DNA of 6,204 bases, from contig JAUVCP010000138.1 in the NCBI GenBank assembly GCA_030590765.1, positions 1 to 6,204 of the forward strand, read 5' to 3'. Made by a program: the position numbers and the translations under genes. Shown here one piece after another: positions 1 through 5,220 of this stretch. Below the pieces are notes generated by a model. The model was given only the letters and a program-made list of their open reading frames with translations, was not told where the DNA came from and searched no databases. Position 1 is the stretch's first letter. Every line of letters begins with the position of its first letter. The stretch comes from Flavobacteriaceae bacterium. Lineage in GTDB: Bacteria; Bacteroidota; Bacteroidia; Flavobacteriales; Flavobacteriaceae.

Positions 1-108
1 ATCCATAAGGGAACTATGACACATCTATGGGAAATTAGAATTACTGATGAAAAAAAGAATCTTGTTTCCTTGTGTAAACTTACCAATATCATTATTCCAA
101 GAAAATAG
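1..108 (+). CDS. Hotdog-fold thioesterase (PaaI/YdiI-MenI-like), 3' end only
   Basis: Only the last 35 codons are in the window; reading frame 1 is open from the left edge to a TAG at 106-108. The visible peptide begins IHKGTMTHLWEIRITDEKKN and ends TNIIIPRK. This is the usual C-terminal beta-strand pattern of PaaI-type hotdog thioesterases (His-x-Gly-x-x-x-x-x-Trp, then I-x-D-E-x-x-x-L, then a final hydrophobic strand). It resembles the end of E. coli YdiI (MenI), which hydrolyses 1,4-dihydroxy-2-naphthoyl-CoA in menaquinone synthesis. The catalytic residues lie upstream and cannot be seen. Position at the head of a cluster with menF and menD supports a MenI role by inference; another acyl-CoA thioesterase activity is possible. 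The next gene starts six bases after the stop, so the two are probably co-transcribed. Confidence 0.72.
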   Translation: MHKGTMTHLWEIRITDEKKNLVSLCKLTNIIIPRK

Positions 109-114
109 ATTTTG

Positions 115-987
115 ATGCACCATAAAAGGAAATGGTTTAAAATTATTTTGAGAATTGCAACTGTTTTATTTGCTATTGTTTTTTTAGTTGTATCTATTTT
201 TATTTATCGTTTTACCAAATTAAAAACAGATGCGAGTATTTACAAGAAATTTGAGGGTGAGATTCATAAAATCAATATTTCAAGAATTCAATATAAAGAT
301 CATTTGGTAAGAGTTTTTTCTATGCAAAAAGCTATAGACACTTCTTTGCCGATTTTAATATTTGTGCATGGTTCACCAGGTTCAGGAATGGATTTTAAAA
401 GGTATTTAGTAGATAGTGAACTAAATGCGAATTCGAATTTAATTACTTATGATAGAGTGGGATACAGCACCAATAAGACAGAAGAGGTATTGAGTGGTCT
501 GGAACAAGAATTAGAAGTTTTACGACAGGTATTTCCTGTAAAAGATATGGAAAAAGTTATTTTAATTGGATATTCCTATGGAGGAACTATTGTTGCGACT
601 ACCCCTGAAAAGTTTAGATCAAAAATTCTTTTGGCACCAGCAATAAAAGGAGAATTTGAACCAAGGTTTTGGCTTATGAATTTGTTTCATTGGAAAATTA
701 CCAAATCTTTTATGCCTCGAGTTTTTAATAATGCAGCGAAGGAAAAAATGTATCATTTAACTGAGTTTCCTACTTATAAAGATAAGTGGGCAAATAGTCC
801 TACACAAATCAAATCCATTCATGGAGATAAGGACAGGATCGTACCTTATAAAAATTCTCTTTATTTAAGGAGTAAATTTGAAAAAGATCAATTTAAATTG
901 ATTACAATTCCGGATGGAAATCATGGTTTGTTGTGGAATCAGTTTGATTTGATCAAAAGAGAAATAATAAAAGACATCAATGAATAA
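115..987 (+). CDS. Membrane-anchored alpha/beta hydrolase, substrate unknown
   Basis: This 290-residue protein has an alpha/beta-hydrolase fold. Residues 1-9 are basic (MHHKRKWFK), and a single hydrophobic segment spans about 8-31. By the positive-inside rule this predicts a signal anchor with the catalytic domain outside the cytoplasmic membrane. Visible landmarks are the oxyanion-region HG at 85-86 (FVHGSPGSG), the nucleophile elbow GYSYGG with Ser154, the acid in HGDKDRIVP (probably Asp240) and the base in DGNHG (His270), so the triad looks complete. The start is the ATG at 115; a TTG at 112 is the only alternative before the preceding in-frame TAG. No strong ribosome binding site is seen. 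The end overlaps menF by 8 bases, which points to translational coupling in one operon. MenH (SHCHC synthase) is also an alpha/beta hydrolase, but it is normally soluble and usually has Arg after the GG of the elbow; here it is Thr158. I therefore do not call it MenH. An esterase, lipase or peptidase is equally possible. Confidence 0.85.
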   Translation: MHHKRKWFKIILRIATVLFAIVFLVVSIFIYRFTKLKTDASIYKKFEGEIHKINISRIQYKDHLVRVFSMQKAIDTSLPILIFVHGSPGSGMDFKRYLVDSELNANSNLITYDRVGYSTNKTEEVLSGLEQELEVLRQVFPVKDMEKVILIGYSYGGTIVATTPEKFRSKILLAPAIKGEFEPRFWLMNLFHWKITKSFMPRVFNNAAKEKMYHLTEFPTYKDKWANSPTQIKSIHGDKDRIVPYKNSLYLRSKFEKDQFKLITIPDGNHGLLWNQFDLIKREIIKDINE

Positions 988-2053
988 TCAAATTATTTTT
1001 AGATCATTACTTGATAAAATAGATCAATTACTGGAATCAGGAACACCATTTGTAGCCTATAGGAAACCATTGGATAATTCGGTCACTCTAATGATCCAGC
1101 AAGATGATTTGCTGTATTTATTAAAAAATTATAAACAAAAAGGTTTTGTTTTTGCTCCTTTTGATGATCAGGAAAAATCGGTATTATTTCCTCTTGAAAA
1201 ATGTAAAATATTTTCTGCTTCAATTTCTTATCCACAATATAATTTGACAATTAAGAAAAAAGAAAACACATCTTTGAATTCAGATGAAAAAGCTAAAACG
1301 AGCCATATAAAGCTGGTTGATAAAGGAATTGATTTTTTAAGATCGAAAAATGTAAGAAAAGTCGTTTTATCAAGAAAAGAAACCATTCCGATTGGTCAAA
1401 TTTTGAAAGGTGAAATTTTTGATCGATTGATACGGTATTATCCACAGGCTTTTGTTTTTATATACTTTCACCCAAAAGTAGGATTATGGATGGGTGCGAC
1501 TCCTGAAACGTTATTAAGTATAAAAGGAAATGGTTTTAAAACCATGGCTTTAGCTGGAACGCAAAGCAATGAAAGGAAAAAACAAATAGAGTGGGGAGAA
1601 AAAGAAATAGAAGAACAACAAATTGTAACAGATTTTATTGTAAAACAATTGAAAGATTTCAACCTAAATGTTACAAAACCTTTCACCAAAAGATCTGGAG
1701 ATTTATTGCATATTTGTACTGAAATTAATGGAAAATTAAGTTCTAATGATCTAATAGAAACATTGATCCATAAAATGCATCCAACACCTGCTGTTTGCGG
1801 TTTACCAAAAGAAATGGCCAAATCATTTATCCTGAAAAATGAAAATTACAACCGTGAATTCTATACTGGTTTTCTAGGAGAGTTAAATATCAAAAAGTTG
1901 AATGATCTATATGTAAATTTGCGTTGTATGAAAATAAAAGATCAAACAGCAAGCATATTCATTGGTGGAGGGATTACAAAAGATAGCGATCCTGAAAATG
2001 AATGGGAAGAAACTGTTTCAAAAAGTGAAGTGATGAAAAGAGTTTTATTTTAA
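980..2053 (+). CDS. menF: Isochorismate synthase (MenF/EntC family)
   Basis: The enzyme converts chorismate to isochorismate with Mg2+ in the cytoplasm; in this context it is the entry step to menaquinone. At 357 residues it is shorter than E. coli MenF (about 430) and closer to EntC-size enzymes, with a short divergent N-terminal part (1-110) before the chorismate-binding core. Family landmarks are KVVLSR with Lys127 as the expected water-activating base, GATPETLL with Glu176 as the expected general acid, LAGTQ (191-195), EKEIEEQQIV with Glu212 aligned to an EntC metal ligand, HPTPAVCGLP (267-276), REFYTGFLGEL (292-302), and GGGITKDSDPENEWEET (329-345) carrying the second metal Glu (probably Glu341). 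These alignments to EntC/MenF are from memory. ATG 980 is the first start after an in-frame stop at 968-970. Salicylate or anthranilate synthase relatives share the fold, but the adjacent menD makes the menaquinone assignment strong. Confidence 0.93.
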   Translation: MNNQIIFRSLLDKIDQLLESGTPFVAYRKPLDNSVTLMIQQDDLLYLLKNYKQKGFVFAPFDDQEKSVLFPLEKCKIFSASISYPQYNLTIKKKENTSLNSDEKAKTSHIKLVDKGIDFLRSKNVRKVVLSRKETIPIGQILKGEIFDRLIRYYPQAFVFIYFHPKVGLWMGATPETLLSIKGNGFKTMALAGTQSNERKKQIEWGEKEIEEQQIVTDFIVKQLKDFNLNVTKPFTKRSGDLLHICTEINGKLSSNDLIETLIHKMHPTPAVCGLPKEMAKSFILKNENYNREFYTGFLGELNIKKLNDLYVNLRCMKIKDQTASIFIGGGITKDSDPENEWEETVSKSEVMKRVLF

Positions 2054-2076
2054 ACACTTTGATAAAAATATATAAA

Positions 2077-2111
2077 TTGAGGTAAATATGTGGATTTCAT
2101 TTCTATTTTTG
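2077..2111 (+). promoter_or_regulatory. Candidate Bacteroidota-type promoter before menD
   Basis: TATTTTTG at 2104-2111 fits the Bacteroidota -7 consensus TAnnTTTG exactly. A TTG at 2077-2079 could be a poor -33 element, but the 24-base spacer is longer than usual. Transcription would begin near 2118, leaving a leader of only about 16 bases before the menD ATG. The 80-base gap after menF, against the overlap seen between the two previous genes, leaves room for such an element. In AT-rich DNA an 8-mer of this kind can occur by chance, so menD may equally be read from an upstream promoter. Confidence 0.35.
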
Positions 2112-2133
2112 TAATGAATTCTAAACTTCTCCA

Positions 2134-3825
2134 ATGCCACAATATCCCAAACAGGAACTTGCACAATTAGTTTTACAGCAATGTGTTGTAAATGAAATTG
2201 AAAATGTGGTAATTTCACCCGGTTCACGCAACGCACCTCTTACCATTGGGTTTGTTAATCATCCGAAAATTAAAGCATTAAGTATTGTTGACGAACGAAG
2301 TGCAGCTTTTTTTGCTTTGGGTATGGCGCAGCAATTACAAAAACCGGTTGCTTTATTATGTAGTTCGGGTTCTGCTTTATTAAATTATTATCCTGCTGTT
2401 GCGGAAGCATTTTATAGTAAAATTCCATTGGTGGTAATTTCAGCTGACAGGCCTAAACATTTGATTGATATTGGTGATGGGCAAACCATCCGGCAGGAAA
2501 ATGTATTTGCAAATCATATTTTATACAATGCAAATTTAGAGGAGTTAAAGACTAAATCCTCTGATTTAGGTGATAATGAAATGAAATTAGAGGAGGCTTT
2601 ACGATTGGCAAAAGAAAAAAAAGGTCCGGTACATATCAATGTGCCATTTGATGAGCCTTTGTATGATGTTACAAATGAACTTTCCGTTAAGGTTAAAGAA
2701 GTGGAGCAACCTATAAAAGATAGTCTTTTGGATGAAATTCCGCTTGAAGTTAATGAATTGCAAGTATTTGCTGATTTATGGAATACATCAACAAAGAAAA
2801 TGGTACTGCTCGGAAGCTGTCTTCCTGATAAGATGATCCAGACTCAGTTAAGCCATATTGTTAAAGATCCGTCTGTATTGGTTTTAACTGAAACTACTTC
2901 TAATGTATATCACAATAGGTTTATCAATAGTATTGATCAGTTGATTATTCCTTTGAATGAGGAAGAATTAGTAGATCTGCAACCCGATATTTTATTAACT
3001 TTTGGAGGAATGGTTGTTTCAAAAAAAATAAAACAATTCCTCAGAAAACTAAAGCCAATGAGGCATTGGCATATTGATAAGTTTGATGCTATGGATACTT
3101 ATCATTGTCTATCGCATCATTTTCAGGTATCACCACAATTATTCTTTAGTCAGTTTTTCTTCCTGACAAAGCAAAAAGAAAGTAGCTATCAAAAAGAATG
3201 GATTGATATTAAAAATGATAGATTGATCAAACATAATAATTTTTTAAAAAATGTTGATTTTTCTGATTTGAAAGTATTTGAACTTATATTTAAAGCTTTA
3301 CCAGATCATATACATTTACAATTGTCAAATAGCTCTGTTATTAGGTATTCACAGTTGTTTGATATTCCTGTAACAACACAAGTGTTTTGTAATCGTGGTA
3401 CAAGTGGTATTGACGGAAGCACTTCCACTGCAATTGGGGCGGCTTTTGTGAATAGAAAACAAACAATATTTATTACGGGTGATATTAGTTTTTTATATGA
3501 TAGTAATGCTTTGTGGAATAATTATCTTAAAAATGATCTTCGTATTATTTTGATCAATAATTCTGGAGGAGGTATTTTCAGGTTTATTCCAGGACCAAAA
3601 TCTACAAATGTGTTGGACTATTTTGAAACTTCTCATCAATTAAATGCTTCAAGTTTGTGTGAAATGCATGGAATTGAATATTGTTCTGTTGGAAATAAAA
3701 ATGAACTTCAAAGAATACTAGACAACTTTTTTGACAGATCTGAAAAACCAAAACTTCTCGAAATATTTACTCCTTCAATAATAAATGATCAAATTTTAAA
3801 GAACTATTTTTCAGGTTTAAAATAA
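2134..3825 (+). CDS. menD: SEPHCHC synthase MenD (ThDP-dependent)
   Basis: 2-succinyl-5-enolpyruvyl-6-hydroxy-3-cyclohexene-1-carboxylate synthase decarboxylates 2-oxoglutarate on thiamine diphosphate and adds the product to isochorismate, the step after MenF. The 563 residues match the family (E. coli about 556) and it appears complete. The N-terminal Pyr domain has VISPGSRNAPLT (Ser31, Arg32), VDERSAAFFALG with the cofactor-activating Glu54, CSSGSALLNYYPAVAEA (76-92), SADRP (103-107, Arg106) and GDGQTIRQ (Gln117). The middle domain runs from about 185 to 340. The C-terminal PP domain has RGTSGIDGSTSTAIGAA (421-437) and the ThDP/Mg2+ motif from GDISFLYDSNAL (449-460) to NNSGGGIF (475-482). 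ATG 2134 is the first start after an in-frame TAA at 2122-2124; no clear Shine-Dalgarno precedes it. No menaquinone gene follows: the next gene is convergent. I see no disrupted or missing key residue. Confidence 0.97.
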   Translation: MPQYPKQELAQLVLQQCVVNEIENVVISPGSRNAPLTIGFVNHPKIKALSIVDERSAAFFALGMAQQLQKPVALLCSSGSALLNYYPAVAEAFYSKIPLVVISADRPKHLIDIGDGQTIRQENVFANHILYNANLEELKTKSSDLGDNEMKLEEALRLAKEKKGPVHINVPFDEPLYDVTNELSVKVKEVEQPIKDSLLDEIPLEVNELQVFADLWNTSTKKMVLLGSCLPDKMIQTQLSHIVKDPSVLVLTETTSNVYHNRFINSIDQLIIPLNEEELVDLQPDILLTFGGMVVSKKIKQFLRKLKPMRHWHIDKFDAMDTYHCLSHHFQVSPQLFFSQFFFLTKQKESSYQKEWIDIKNDRLIKHNNFLKNVDFSDLKVFELIFKALPDHIHLQLSNSSVIRYSQLFDIPVTTQVFCNRGTSGIDGSTSTAIGAAFVNRKQTIFITGDISFLYDSNALWNNYLKNDLRIILINNSGGGIFRFIPGPKSTNVLDYFETSHQLNASSLCEMHGIEYCSVGNKNELQRILDNFFDRSEKPKLLEIFTPSIINDQILKNYFSGLK

Positions 3826-3854
3826 TTTTTATCAATAAAAATTGGCTTTTTCTT
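3824..3854 (+). terminator. Possible AU-only hairpin terminator after menD
   Basis: A perfect 9-bp inverted repeat, AATTTTTAT (3824-3832) and ATAAAAATT (3835-3843), overlaps the last bases of the menD stop and is followed by GGC and TTTTTCTT (3847-3854). The order stem then T-run suits an intrinsic terminator, but all pairs are A-T and the nominal loop is two bases, so the real hairpin would be shorter and weak. It could be chance in AT-rich sequence. Confidence 0.3.
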
Positions 3855-3878
3855 ATATTGAGTTATTCTTCTCTGCGT

Positions 3879-3913
3879 AAAAAAAAACCCTAAAGTAAAA
3901 TTTTCGGATTTTT
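3879..3913 (-). terminator. Intrinsic terminator of the stress-protein gene, possibly bidirectional
   Basis: Read on the - strand, about 30 bases after the stop of the stress-protein gene, bases 3913 to 3902 (AAAAATCCGAAA) can pair with bases 3894 to 3883 (TTTAGGGTTTTT). The stem has one U-G pair and one G-A mismatch, and the 7-base loop is 3895-3901. A run of nine T on the - strand (3887-3879) forms the 3' arm base and tail. On the + strand the same hairpin is followed only by the short T-run at 3909-3913, so it may also help stop readthrough from menD. The GC core is only two to three pairs. Confidence 0.5.
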
Positions 3914-3939
3914 ATCATTTATGAGAACAAACTAAAGTA

Positions 3940-5085
3940 TTAGAACTTGTAAAATTTACGAGCTTCCCTTTCAATTTTATCATCCCAAAGTCTTACAATC
4001 ACTTCGTGAGCAATCTTTTTATATTCTCCGGCGAGTTTTGTGTCTCCCATTTTTTTATATAATTTGGAAAGTCCGTTTAACGAAGGAATATGCATATCAT
4101 TTATTTTTAAACATGTTTGATATTCAGCAATTGCTTCGTCATAAAAACCATCTTCTACAAGCTGCTTAGCATCTTTAAAATGCTCTTCAATATCTCTTAT
4201 TCTTGGCTCAATATTTATATGAATGGCATTTACTGTTTTAAGTGTTAGAAAAGAACAAGGAACTTCTCTAATCACTTTTTCGGTAACACTACCCATGATC
4301 ATTCTGTGAAAGTTTGATTTCCCTGAAGATCCCATAACAAGCAAGTCGCTATTCCTTTTTTTGATCGTTCTTAATATTTTTTTAGCCGGGTCACCAGTTT
4401 TAATAATACTTTTGAAGTTTACATCAATTAAATTAAAACTTTCTAAATAGGAAGCCATCTCTTTTTCAAAATTAACTTTATTTAAGGCATCTATTTCATC
4501 CCATTTTAATTTTAAACCTTTAAATCCAAGTTTGCCTGGCTCTAATACACCAAGAATGATCAATTTAGCATTGTACCTTCTTGCGATATTAATAGAATTA
4601 TTCAAGGCAAGTGTAGACTCTTCTGAAAAATCAACTGGACAAAGAATACTTTTTATATTTTTTAGATTACTTCCTTTTTTAACAACCAATACAGGTTTGT
4701 CACTTCTTCTTACCAGTTTTTCAGCAGTTGTACCTAGTTTGAATGTATCCTTCTTTAACTTTGCGCCAGCACCAATAATGATTAGGTTCACATCTTCTTT
4801 ATTTGAAACCTGTATGATCTTATCAAAATGATTTCCAAATTTAATAATTGGTTTATTTGTTTCAACACCGTCTTTTTCAATTTTTTCTTTGATCAGGTCT
4901 AACTGAGATTCAGCTGCACCTTTGATCATTGTTTTTACTTTATCATTTTTAATTTGATCAGGTAAAACGTGAATAAGTATGATTTTTGATTCAAATAATT
5001 TGGCAATATCTATAGCATTTTGAACCATATTTTCAGAACAGTTACTGAAATCAGTTGCTAACAGAATTTTTTTTAAAATTTTCAT
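3940..5085 (-). CDS. Tandem universal stress protein with C-terminal TPR-like tail
   Basis: This cytoplasmic protein of 381 residues has two UspA domains in tandem and an extra tail. Domain 1 (about 1-137) opens KKILLATDFS with Asp12 and has a degenerate nucleotide motif: GAGA (105-108), nine residues, then GT (118-119), with Ala replacing the second Gly. Domain 2 (about 143-284) opens ILCPVDFS with Asp152 and keeps the full G-x-x-G-(x9)-G-S motif: GSSG (252-255), nine residues, GS (265-266). This suggests ATP binding mainly by domain 2. Residues about 297-366 look like two TPR-type helical hairpins (GFYDEAIAEYQTCLKIND around 313-330, then SLNGLSKLYKKMGD at 335-348), followed by a charged C-terminus. 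Usp proteins respond to starvation and other stresses, but the specific partner here is unknown; the TPR tail suggests protein binding. ATG 5085 begins the canonical first strand. The gene converges on menD and has its own leader of 135 bases behind the peptidase gene. Confidence 0.9.
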   Translation of the reverse strand: MKILKKILLATDFSNCSENMVQNAIDIAKLFESKIILIHVLPDQIKNDKVKTMIKGAAESQLDLIKEKIEKDGVETNKPIIKFGNHFDKIIQVSNKEDVNLIIIGAGAKLKKDTFKLGTTAEKLVRRSDKPVLVVKKGSNLKNIKSILCPVDFSEESTLALNNSINIARRYNAKLIILGVLEPGKLGFKGLKLKWDEIDALNKVNFEKEMASYLESFNLIDVNFKSIIKTGDPAKKILRTIKKRNSDLLVMGSSGKSNFHRMIMGSVTEKVIREVPCSFLTLKTVNAIHINIEPRIRDIEEHFKDAKQLVEDGFYDEAIAEYQTCLKINDMHIPSLNGLSKLYKKMGDTKLAGEYKKIAHEVIVRLWDDKIEREARKFYKF

Positions 5086-5106
5086 GGTTTTGGTCTTATT
5101 TGATTA

Positions 5107-5132
5107 AAATAGAAAGATCTTCTTTTCTATTT
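5107..5132. repeat. 9-bp inverted repeat in the stress-protein leader
   Basis: AAATAGAAA (5107-5115) and TTTCTATTT (5124-5132) are exact inverted copies around an 8-base centre that overlaps the palindrome AAGATCTT (5114-5121). The repeat lies 22-47 bases upstream of the stress-protein start codon. It could be an operator or a weak hairpin in the mRNA leader. There is only one G-C pair per arm, so in this AT-rich gap chance is a real alternative. Confidence 0.4.
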
Positions 5133-5144
5133 ATTTTATATTTT

Positions 5145-5173
5145 AAAATTTACTCGTAAAAAACAAAATTCAA
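5145..5173 (-). promoter_or_regulatory. Weak candidate promoter for the stress-protein gene
   Basis: On the - strand TAAATTTT (5152 to 5145) differs at one position from the Bacteroidota -7 consensus TAnnTTTG, and TTG (5173 to 5171) lies 18 bases upstream as a possible -33 element. The -33 element would lie inside the 3' arm of the peptidase terminator. Transcription would begin near 5138, so the inverted repeat at 5107-5132 would fall in the mRNA leader. The match is imperfect and the sequence AT-rich. Confidence 0.25.
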
Positions 5174-5188
5174 GCCAATTTGAACTTT
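5158..5188 (-). terminator. Intrinsic terminator after the C1 peptidase gene
   Basis: On the - strand, AAAGTTCAA (5188 to 5180) pairs with TTGAATTTT (5173 to 5165) in a 9-bp stem with one G-U pair and a 6-base loop (5179-5174). A G and six T follow (5164 to 5158), making a T-rich tail with the end of the stem. It starts 33 bases after the peptidase stop codon, a normal distance. This is the best-formed terminator candidate in the window and separates the peptidase from the stress-protein gene. Confidence 0.6.
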
Positions 5189-5220
5189 TTGAAGAGATTA
5201 TTTAGCTCTATTGTTGCTTT

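Noticed and set aside
106..117. Readthrough fusion of thioesterase and hydrolase, which share a reading frame across TAG
   Set aside because: The frames do match, but a basic segment and membrane anchor directly after an ATG six bases on fit two separate proteins; no recoding signal is visible.
115..987. Naming the hydrolase menH
   Set aside because: The fold and location fit, but the N-terminal membrane anchor, predicted external active site and Thr instead of Arg after the GYSYGG elbow argue against it.
1468..1821. 117-codon open frame on the - strand inside menF
   Set aside because: It lies wholly within the conserved chorismate-binding core of menF, has no recognisable domain and no start signal of its own.
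2045..2236. 63-codon open frame on the - strand across the menF-menD gap
   Set aside because: It overlaps the menD start and its conserved VISPGSRNAPLT region; the predicted peptide matches no family I recognise.
4532..4831. 99-codon open frame on the + strand inside the stress-protein gene
   Set aside because: It is antisense to conserved Usp strands and nucleotide motifs; its apparent hydrophobicity is a by-product of the complementary codons.
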